From the NCBI GenBank assembly GCA_007131945.1, contig SLPP01000048.1, positions 1 through 11,276 of the forward strand: DNA of 11,276 nt, in the 5' to 3' direction. This document shows positions 6,083 through 11,276 of the stretch, piece by piece. Position 1 is the first letter of the stretch; each line of letters begins with the position of its first letter. The DNA comes from Paracoccaceae bacterium. Its GTDB lineage: Bacteria > Pseudomonadota > Alphaproteobacteria > Rhodobacterales > Rhodobacteraceae. The translations under genes and the position numbers were made by a program. The notes below the pieces were generated by a model that was not told the origin of the DNA, made no database searches, and saw only the letters and a list, made by a program, of their open reading frames with translations.

Positions 6083-6709
6083 ATGGCCCGCACCCGCGCC
6101 GCCGATTTCGAGGAGAAGCAACGCGCGATCCTGGCGAGCGCGGCGGCGGTGCTGGCCGAGCAGGGCATGGACAAGGCCTCGATGGCGCAGATCGCGGCGC
6201 AGGCGCAGGTCTCTAAGGCGCTGCTCTACCACTACTATCCGGGGCGCGACGCGCTGGTCTTCGACATCATCCGCACGCATCTGGAGGATCTCGACGCCGC
6301 CGTCGCCCGCGCCGACCGGGCCGAGCTCGCGCCGCGCGCACGGCTGCGCCGGCTGGTGCACGCGGTGCTCGAGACCTATCGCGACGCCGACGACCACCAC
6401 AAGGTGCAGCTCAATGGCACGCCGACCCTGCCCGAGGAGCTGCGCGCCGAGATCCACGCCATCGAGCGGCGCATCGTGCGCCGCTTCGCCGAGGTGCTGC
6501 GCGCCATCCGGCCCGGGCTCGCCGGCGAGAGGCCGCTCCTGATGCCGGTCACGATGTCGCTCTTCGGGATGATGAACTGGGTCTACATGTGGTTCCGCGA
6601 CGGCGGGCCGATCGGCCGCGCCGACTATGCCGACCTTGCCACCGACCTGATCCTGTCGGGGATCGACGGGCTGGAAACCGGATCCGAGGCGGGAACCGCG
6701 CGCGGGTGA
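6083..6709 (+). CDS. paaR: TetR/AcrR-family regulator, probable PaaR repressor of the paa genes
   Basis: A 208-aa one-component repressor. Residues 10-57 form the TetR DNA-binding domain: a first helix EKQRAILASAAAVLAEQG, then the helix-turn-helix SMAQIAAQAQVSKALLYHYYPGRDAL at about 33-58 with the typical LYHYY ending. The C-terminal part (60-200) is a helical ligand domain with an aromatic patch, FGMMNWVYMWF at 161-171. Family logic suggests phenylacetyl-CoA as effector. ATG 6083 was chosen because the HTH domain sits at the usual distance from it; an AGGA lies about eight bases upstream. It follows paaK by 62 bp on the same strand and is closed by a strong terminator at 6740-6757, so it is probably the last gene of the operon and autoregulated through the palindrome ahead of paaG. 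PaaR identity is inferred from position; the TetR family call is firm. Confidence 0.8.
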   Translation: MARTRAADFEEKQRAILASAAAVLAEQGMDKASMAQIAAQAQVSKALLYHYYPGRDALVFDIIRTHLEDLDAAVARADRAELAPRARLRRLVHAVLETYRDADDHHKVQLNGTPTLPEELRAEIHAIERRIVRRFAEVLRAIRPGLAGERPLLMPVTMSLFGMMNWVYMWFRDGGPIGRADYADLATDLILSGIDGLETGSEAGTARG

Positions 6710-6739
6710 TCGGCGCTTCCGGCGCCGGATTCCGCGTGG

Positions 6740-6757
6740 GCGTCCAAGCTTGGACGC
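6740..6757 (+). terminator. Intrinsic terminator of the paa operon
   Basis: An 18-bp perfect palindrome forms a hairpin with arms GCGTCCA and TGGACGC around an AGCT loop, followed at once by TTTCTCAAAT. It starts 31 bp after the paaR stop. A smaller G-C hairpin (6711-6727) lies just before it. This is the most convincing Rho-independent terminator in the window. Confidence 0.7.
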
Positions 6758-6769
6758 TTTCTCAAATAT

Positions 6770-6835
6770 CTGACATAAAATGATAATTCGCCCGCATTAA
6801 CCGCAATGAAACTTTCGTCGAGAGCCCTTCGCGGA
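6770..6835. repeat. Copy B of the conserved intergenic element with a 21-bp core
   Basis: The core at 6797-6817 reads TTAACCGCAATGAAAC and continues TTTCG. It differs from copy A (1726-1746) only by A/G and C/T transitions at core positions 7 and 11. The left flank 6761-6790 is the most AT-rich stretch in the window. One of the transitions breaks the palindrome seen in copy A (here TGAAACTTTCG). It sits 88 bp beyond the paaR stop, after the terminator, in the convergent gap before the ThDP enzyme. The function is unknown; the possibilities are those given for copy A. Confidence 0.6.
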
Positions 6836-7080
6836 GCGTGCGTGCCGGCTCGGCCGCGCTGGGATCTGGCGCGGAAAGGCACGTCCTCGCGGGGCGCCGG
6901 CGGGAGCGGTCGGGGGGCGGAGGGGCTCCCGCCCCTCGTCAGGCTGTGCGCGGGGCGCACAACCTTCCTCGCGTTGGGCCGGGCGCCGCGCGCGGGGCGC
7001 GCGGCGAGGGGGCATCGCGGCAGGCGTTCGGTCCTGACCGATGCCGGGCCACGCCGCGCGGACCCTGGGGCGGCGTCGGT
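6836..7080. other. Gene-free remainder of the paaR/ThDP-enzyme convergent gap, rich in G-C hairpins
   Basis: The whole gap from 6710 to 7080 holds no ORF that looks like a protein. Besides the terminator and copy B it contains several inverted repeats: GAGGGGC/GCCCCTC at 6920-6937, GTGCGC/GCGCAC at 6946-6960, a perfect 10-bp G-C stem at 6984-7006 and TCGGTC/GACCGA at 7028-7041. I see no tRNA, no small protein with a ribosome site and no transposase remnant. Confidence 0.5.
6984..7006 (-). terminator. Strong hairpin downstream of the ThDP-enzyme gene, candidate terminator
   Basis: CGCCGCGCGC (6984-6993) and GCGCGCGGCG (6997-7006) form ten perfect G-C pairs around a 3-nt loop, 74 bp beyond the stop codon of the ThDP-enzyme gene. 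There is no T-run on the minus strand after it, so its efficiency as a terminator is uncertain. The neighbouring 7-bp stem at 6920-6937 could serve as a backup. Confidence 0.4.
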
Positions 7081-8742
7081 TCAGACCGCCGCGGCCGCGC
7101 CCTGCGCGCGGGCTTCCCAAAGGTCCTGCCCCGGCGACAGCGCCTCGGGGTCGAGGCGCAGCTCGATCACCGCGGGCAGGCCCGAGGCCGTCGCGCGCTC
7201 GAAGGCGGCGGCGAAATCCGCGGTCCGCTCGACCGTCTCGCCATGCCCGCCATAGGCGCGGGCGAGCGCCGCGTAGTCGGGATTGAAGAGCTGCGTGCCG
7301 CTCACCCGCCCCGGATAGCTGCGCTCCTGGTGCATGCGGATCGTGCCGTACTGGCCGTTGTTGCACACCAGCGTGACGAAGGCGGCGCCGTATTGCCGGG
7401 CGGTGGAGAGCTCGTTCATCGTCATCTGGAAATCGCCGTCGCCGGCGACGCAGACCACCGGCCGGTCGGGATGTTCGAGCTTCGCCGCCACCGCCGCCGG
7501 CACGCCGTAGCCCATGCTTCCCGAGGTCGGCGCGAGATGGCCGGGAAAGGCGCGGGCGCGGAAATAGCGGTGCAACCAGGCGGCGAAATTGCCCGCGCCA
7601 TTGGTGATGATCGCGTCGTCGGGCAGATGCTCGGAGAGCCAGGCCATGACCTCCTCGAGCTTCAGCGCGCCGGGCGTTTCGCGCGGTCGGGTCCAGGCGG
7701 CGTAGTCGGCCCGCGCGGCCTTCGTCCAGTCGGCCCAGTCGGGATGCGCCGGCGCCTCGCGGCGCGAGAGCCGCGCGATCACGTCGATGGCGGGGGCGGC
7801 GAGCGCGAGGTCGGGGCGGAAGACCGCGCCGAGCTCGTCGGGGTCGGGATGGACATGGATGATCGTCTTTCCGGGCGCGGCGGGGTCCACCCGCGCGTAG
7901 CCGCCCGAGGCGATGTCGCCGAAGCGTGAGCCGAGGATGAGCAGGCAATCGGCTTCGCGCATCCGCCGGCCGAGCGCCGGGTTGGGGCTCGCGCCGAGGT
8001 CGCCCACGTAATGCGGATGTCGGTTGTCCATCCGGTCCTGCCGGCGGAAGGTGGCGCAGACCGGCAGGTCGAAGGTCTCGGCGAAGCGGGCGAGGTTGCG
8101 CGCGGTCTCGGTCGACCAGAGCGAACCGCCGGCGACGACGAGCGGGCGCTGCGCCCGGCACAGAAGCGCCAGAAGCGCGTCGATCTGCTCGGAACAGACC
8201 GAGGGCGGGGTCGGCGCGACCGGCGGCAGGTCGGGCACATCGGCGCGGGCCTCCAGCATGTTCTCGGGCAGTGCCAGCACGATCGGGCCGGGCCGGCCGG
8301 AAAGCGCGAGGTGGAAGGCGCGGGAGACGTATTCGGGGATGCGGTCGGTCTGGTCGATCTCGCCGGCCCATTTGGCGATCGGGCCGAAGAAGGCGCGGTA
8401 GTCCACCTCCTGGAAGGCCTCGCGGTCGCGGTGGCGGTTGTCGATCTGGCCGACGAAGAGGATCAGCGGCGTCGAATCCTGCTTCGCGATATGGATCCCG
8501 GCCGAGGCATTCGTGGCGCCGGGGCCACGGGTGACGAAGACCACGCCGGGCCTGCCGGTGAGCTTGGCATGCGCCTCGGCCATCATGCAGGCGCCGCCCT
8601 CGTGCCGGCAGACGACGTTCTCGATGCCGCTGTCATGGAGCCCGTCGAGCGCGGCGAGGAAGCTCTCGCCGGGGACCGAGAAGACCCGCCGCACCCCCTG
8701 CGCCTTCAGCTGATCGACCAGTATCTGCCCGCCGTGCCGCAT
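7081..8742 (-). CDS. Acetolactate-synthase-like thiamine-diphosphate enzyme, substrate unknown
   Basis: A 553-aa cytoplasmic ThDP enzyme with the three-domain AHAS/pyruvate-decarboxylase fold. Visible: RHEGGACMMAEAHAKLTG at 46-63 with the catalytic Glu48, RGPGATNASAGIHIA at 72-86, FQEVD at 110-114 (AHAS-type Phe-Gln), LGSRFGD at 270-276 in the middle domain, SGSMGYGVPAA at 407-417 and the ThDP/metal motif GDGDFQ at 434-439 ending in NN at 461-462. Length and layout fit a catalytic subunit of acetolactate synthase, but no small regulatory subunit (ilvN/ilvH) is adjacent. His471 aligns with the tryptophan (Trp464 of E. coli AHAS II) that gives biosynthetic enzymes their 2-ketobutyrate preference, so a non-biosynthetic role is likely. 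ATG 8742 has GGAGGAG eight bases ahead. It is divergent from the FMN reductase gene. Xsc was considered and rejected. Confidence 0.8.
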   Translation of the reverse strand: MRHGGQILVDQLKAQGVRRVFSVPGESFLAALDGLHDSGIENVVCRHEGGACMMAEAHAKLTGRPGVVFVTRGPGATNASAGIHIAKQDSTPLILFVGQIDNRHRDREAFQEVDYRAFFGPIAKWAGEIDQTDRIPEYVSRAFHLALSGRPGPIVLALPENMLEARADVPDLPPVAPTPPSVCSEQIDALLALLCRAQRPLVVAGGSLWSTETARNLARFAETFDLPVCATFRRQDRMDNRHPHYVGDLGASPNPALGRRMREADCLLILGSRFGDIASGGYARVDPAAPGKTIIHVHPDPDELGAVFRPDLALAAPAIDVIARLSRREAPAHPDWADWTKAARADYAAWTRPRETPGALKLEEVMAWLSEHLPDDAIITNGAGNFAAWLHRYFRARAFPGHLAPTSGSMGYGVPAAVAAKLEHPDRPVVCVAGDGDFQMTMNELSTARQYGAAFVTLVCNNGQYGTIRMHQERSYPGRVSGTQLFNPDYAALARAYGGHGETVERTADFAAAFERATASGLPAVIELRLDPEALSPGQDLWEARAQGAAAAV

Positions 8743-8772
8743 GCCTGCGCTCCTCCATCGTGCCGCGACCTT

Positions 8773-8791
8773 CCCGCATCGCATCTGCGGG
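8773..8791. promoter_or_regulatory. Inverted repeat upstream of the ThDP-enzyme gene
   Basis: CCCGCA (8773-8778) and TGCGGG (8786-8791) form a perfect 6-bp inverted repeat with a 7-nt centre, about 30 bp before the ATG at 8742. It could be an operator or a 5' UTR hairpin of that gene. No adjacent regulator gene offers a candidate partner. Confidence 0.3.
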
Positions 8792-8797
8792 CGCAAC

Positions 8798-8838
8798 CTT
8801 GCCATCGCGCTTGCCAACGCGTCCCGGCGATTTAGCTA
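8798..8838 (+). promoter_or_regulatory. Tandem 12-bp repeat and candidate promoter of the FMN reductase gene
   Basis: CTTGCCATCGCG (8798-8809) is followed directly by CTTGCCAACGCG (8810-8821), 11 of 12 bases identical. The second copy supplies TTGCCA at 8811-8816, a plausible -35; 16 bp further on is TAGCTA at 8833-8838, a weak match to the -10 consensus but inside the only AT-rich stretch near the gene. The start codon follows 22 bp later. The repeat is seen directly; the promoter call is tentative. Confidence 0.4.
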
Positions 8839-8860
8839 GGGTCGCAAAGGGAGATTGCGA

Positions 8861-9403
8861 ATGACCGGAACGACACTCGTGGGCCTGTGCGGCTCGCTCC
8901 GCGCCGAGAGCTACAACCGCAAGCTGATGTACGAGGGCGCCCGCCGCTTCGACGGACGCTTCGTCGAGGGCAACCTGCGGCTACCGCTCTTCGACGAGGA
9001 CCTGCAGAACGAGGGAATGCCCGACGAGGTCACCCGGCTGGCCGAGCAGGTGCGCGCGGCCGATGCGGTGCTGATCGCCTGCCCGGAATACAACAAGGCG
9101 CCGCCGGGGGTCCTGAAGAACGCGCTCGACTGGATCAGCCGGGTCAAGGGCCACCCGTTCGCGGGCAAGCCGGTGGCGATCGTCTCGGCCACCGCCGGGC
9201 GGGCGGGCGGCGAGCGGACGCAGTCGATGCTGCGGCTGATGCTGGTGCCGCACCGGGCGATGGTGCTGACCCATCCCGAGGTCCTGGTCGGCGGGGCGAA
9301 GAACCATTTCGACGCCGAGGGCCGGCTGGTGACCGAGAGCTATGTCGAGAAGCTCGACGCGCTGATCGACCGGCTGCAGGCGGCGGTCTCAGTCCCCGCG
9401 TAG
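8861..9403 (+). CDS. NADPH-dependent FMN reductase (chromate/quinone/azo-reductase family)
   Basis: A 180-aa soluble flavodoxin-fold protein of the FMN_red family. CGSLRAESYNRKL at 10-22 is the FMN phosphate-binding loop and PEYNKAPPGVLKNALDWISR at 75-94 is the family signature around the isoalloxazine ring. ATAGRAGGERTQ at 110-121 forms the following glycine-rich loop. Members pass two electrons from NAD(P)H to FMN, quinones, chromate or azo compounds; the physiological substrate here is not evident. ATG 8861 is preceded by AAGGGAGA at good spacing; a TTG two codons earlier is a poorer choice. The last 15 bases overlap the convergent transglycosylase gene. Divergence from the ThDP enzyme gene suggests shared control at most. 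Confidence 0.85.
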   Translation: MTGTTLVGLCGSLRAESYNRKLMYEGARRFDGRFVEGNLRLPLFDEDLQNEGMPDEVTRLAEQVRAADAVLIACPEYNKAPPGVLKNALDWISRVKGHPFAGKPVAIVSATAGRAGGERTQSMLRLMLVPHRAMVLTHPEVLVGGAKNHFDAEGRLVTESYVEKLDALIDRLQAAVSVPA

Positions 9404-11276
9404 CAGCCGCGTCAGCCCGATCTCGCGCTCGCCGGTGATCAGCGCGCGGTAGACGACGAGCGATTCGAGCACCCGCATGACGTAGTTGCGCGTCTCGGCG
9501 AAGGGGATCGATTCGACCCAGTCGACGGGATCGACCGCCGGGTCGCGCGGATCGCCCAGCTCCTCGACCCAGCGGCGCGGCCGGCCCGGCCCGGCATTGT
9601 AGCCCGCCGCAACGAGCGGCAGCGATCCGAATTCGCGGATCAGCCCGTCGAGATAGGCCGCGCCGAGACGCGCGTTGAGCACCGGATCGGTGGTCAGGCT
9701 GGCGGGGTCGAAATCCGCGATCCCCAGCCGCCGGGCGACCTGCGCGCCGGTACCGGGCAGGACCTGCATCAGCCCGCGCGCATCGGCATGGCTGACCACG
9801 GCGGGGTCGAACTCGCTCTCGCGCCGGGCGATGGCCATGACCAGGTAGGGCGGCGCCGGCAGCTCGGCGCGTTCGAGCCCGGTCAGCGGGAAATTGGCGC
9901 GCGCCAGCACCACGCCCGACTGCACCGCGGTCTTGGCGACATTGACGGCGAAATTGGGCTCGCCGCGCGCCAGCCACAGATCGGCGAGCGCGCCGAGTTC
10001 CTCCTCGCGCTCCAGCCCCTGGGCGAGATGCGTCACGAAGCGCCGCGCCTCGTGCCACTGGCCGGCCCGGTGCAGCAGGATCGCCGCCTGCAACAGGTCC
10101 GAGCCGGCAAGCGAGGTCTCGCGCCAGTGCGGATAGGCTTGCGGCGCGACCAGCGCGGCGTCGAGTTCCTGGCCCAGCTTCTCGGCGGCGAGCAGGCCGT
10201 AATAGGCGGTCTGGTGCTCGGCGGCGAAGGCGAAGGCGGCGCGCGCGGCCTCCTCGTTGCCGAGCGCCGCCTGCGCCAGGCCTTCCCAGTAGCCGGCGCG
10301 CGAGAGGCTGATCGGCGAGCCGACCCGCACGCGCAGGGCGGCGAAATGGCGCGCGGCGCGGGCCGGGTCGTCGAGGTGCCGCAGCGCGACGAAGCCGGCA
10401 AGCCATTCGAGATCGGCCAGCCGCACGCCGTCCTCCAGCCGGTGATTGGCGGCGAGGTCGTAGGCGCGCTGGTATTCGCCCTCGGCGAGCGCGCGCCGCA
10501 CCAGGCGCTGCCGCCCGGCGGCCCAGGCTTCCGGCCGGCCCAGCCCGCCCGCGCGCAACGAGCGGTCGAGCAGCAGATCGCCGGCGGTGTCGAACATCTG
10601 CCGGTGCATCCGCCAGGCGAAGCGGTCATGCGCGAGGCCTGGATCGCCGGCCAGCGACGCCGGCACCGCGCCGATGAGCACGTTCACCCCCTCGGCCTGC
10701 GCCTGCAGCGCCAGCCGCGCCCGGCCGAGCGCGGCATGGCCGCGCGGCACGCGGTCGAGCATCCGCTCGGCCGAGCCGCTGGCGCCCGACCAAAGCAGGT
10801 TGTCGAGCCGCTCGACATGCAGCTCGGCCAGCGCCTCGCCATGGCGCGCCAGGAGCGCCGCCTCGTCGGTCGCGCCCAGCGGATCGTCGCGCCAGATCGC
10901 GCGGGCGAGATCGCGGGCGCGGTCGGCCTGCCCGGTCGCCTCCAGGGCGCGCAGCAGCGCCAGCCTTCCCTCGACGGTGAGCGGCGCGCGCCCCTCGAAC
11001 CAGTCGAGCACGACCTGCGGACCGGCCCCGCGCAGCCGCTGCTCGCCCTGGCGCTGGACGACCGCCATCGCCGGCCAGTGCGGCAGCGCGCGCAGGAATG
11101 CGGCATAGGCGGCCGGGTCCTCGCTGCCACCGGCGCGCAGAAGCTGCCAGAGCGCGATCTGCGTGCCCACGGGACCGGCGAGGTCCTGCAGGCGGGCGGC
11201 GGCCGGGCGGTCGCCATTGGCGAGCGCCACGGCCAGCGCGCCGATCGCGCCGCCGGCGCGCGGCGGCGGCGGCGTC
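9389..11276 (-). CDS. slt: Soluble lytic murein transglycosylase (Slt70-like, GH23), N-terminus beyond the window
   Basis: A peptidoglycan-cleaving enzyme, normally exported to the periplasm, that forms 1,6-anhydro-muramyl ends. The frame stays open to the window edge (at least 628 residues seen), and the signal peptide expected for the family would lie outside; a GTG at 11230 is unlikely to be the start because the homologous alpha-helical repeat region already runs through it. The long N-terminal part is Ala/Leu/Arg-rich helical repeat (the Slt superhelix). The C-terminal GH23 domain begins near PYLVMAIARRESEFDP, where the Glu of RES (codon 9818-9820) is the catalytic residue, followed by ARGLMQVLPGT, AAGYNAGPGRPRRW and IPFAETRNYVMRV, all in family order. 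The 3' end overlaps the FMN reductase gene by 15 bp. Confidence 0.9.
   Translation of the reverse strand, partial: TPPPPRAGGAIGALAVALANGDRPAAARLQDLAGPVGTQIALWQLLRAGGSEDPAAYAAFLRALPHWPAMAVVQRQGEQRLRGAGPQVVLDWFEGRAPLTVEGRLALLRALEATGQADRARDLARAIWRDDPLGATDEAALLARHGEALAELHVERLDNLLWSGASGSAERMLDRVPRGHAALGRARLALQAQAEGVNVLIGAVPASLAGDPGLAHDRFAWRMHRQMFDTAGDLLLDRSLRAGGLGRPEAWAAGRQRLVRRALAEGEYQRAYDLAANHRLEDGVRLADLEWLAGFVALRHLDDPARAARHFAALRVRVGSPISLSRAGYWEGLAQAALGNEEAARAAFAFAAEHQTAYYGLLAAEKLGQELDAALVAPQAYPHWRETSLAGSDLLQAAILLHRAGQWHEARRFVTHLAQGLEREEELGALADLWLARGEPNFAVNVAKTAVQSGVVLARANFPLTGLERAELPAPPYLVMAIARRESEFDPAVVSHADARGLMQVLPGTGAQVARRLGIADFDPASLTTDPVLNARLGAAYLDGLIREFGSLPLVAAGYNAGPGRPRRWVEELGDPRDPAVDPVDWVESIPFAETRNYVMRVLESLVVYRALITGEREIGLTRLLRGD

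Noticed and set aside
6797..8371. A 524-codon minus-strand frame over the ThDP enzyme and the downstream gap, ending in RRKFHCG, with a similar RKFRCG end at 1726
   Set aside because: The similar C-termini come only from the shared 21-bp element, which contains TTA (a stop when read in reverse); the proteins are Arg/Pro-rich shadows.
7081..8742. ThDP enzyme as sulfoacetaldehyde acetyltransferase (xsc), which would complete the taurine pathway with tpa
   Set aside because: The sequence lacks the Xsc-like N-terminal pattern I know (IGSAMMPISDLFP, AHEGSGGMMADGY) and reads as an AHAS-type protein (VPGESFLAALDGL, RHEGGACMMAEAH).
1..11276. CRISPR arrays, tRNA or rRNA genes, insertion sequences, toxin-antitoxin pairs or defence genes
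   Set aside because: None seen on either strand: no regularly spaced repeats, no cloverleaf with a CCA-type end, no transposase or integrase motifs.

Overview
The window is very GC-rich (about 70% or more by eye). Coding is strongly GC-biased in third positions and every real gene is shadowed by long spurious ORFs in other frames. The proteins read like those of a Rhodobacterales alphaproteobacterium (Roseobacter/Paracoccus type). The best marker is the taurine:pyruvate aminotransferase with a divergent MocR-type TauR, a pairing familiar from that order. This placement comes from protein recognition, not from a database search.

Layout from left to right. (1) The 5' end of tauR (minus, cut by the window edge) diverges from tpa (plus), with a short control region between them holding two direct repeats that resemble TauR sites. 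(2) A convergent gap of 188 bp with hairpins. (3) A minus-strand pair: an NAD-dependent epimerase/SDR and a small phosphoglycosyl (initiating sugar) transferase, probably for a lipid-linked glycan or exopolysaccharide. (4) A divergent 136-bp control region with a perfect 12-bp palindrome. (5) A tight plus-strand phenylacetate operon, paaG-paaI-paaK, followed after 62 bp by a TetR-family regulator that is probably PaaR. (6) A strong terminator and a gene-free convergent gap of 371 bp. (7) A lone acetolactate-synthase-like ThDP enzyme (minus), divergent from an NADPH-dependent FMN reductase (plus). (8) A soluble lytic transglycosylase (minus) whose 3' end overlaps the reductase by 15 bp and whose 5' end lies beyond the window.

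How the genes work together. The paa genes cover CoA activation of phenylacetate (PaaK), ring-epoxide isomerisation to the oxepin (PaaG) and rescue of stalled CoA thioesters (PaaI), with PaaR as the likely repressor acting at the palindrome ahead of paaG. The ring epoxidase paaABCDE and the hydrolase paaZ are not in view. Tpa starts taurine breakdown to sulfoacetaldehyde, but taurine transport and xsc are also not in view.

The least explained signal is a 21-bp element, 19 of 21 bases identical and in the same orientation. It occurs once in each of the two tail-to-tail gaps, 5,071 bp apart, inside a longer weakly conserved unit of about 66 bp, and it brackets the glycan pair and the paa operon. 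I see no clear new defence or mobile system, no RNA gene and no CRISPR array.
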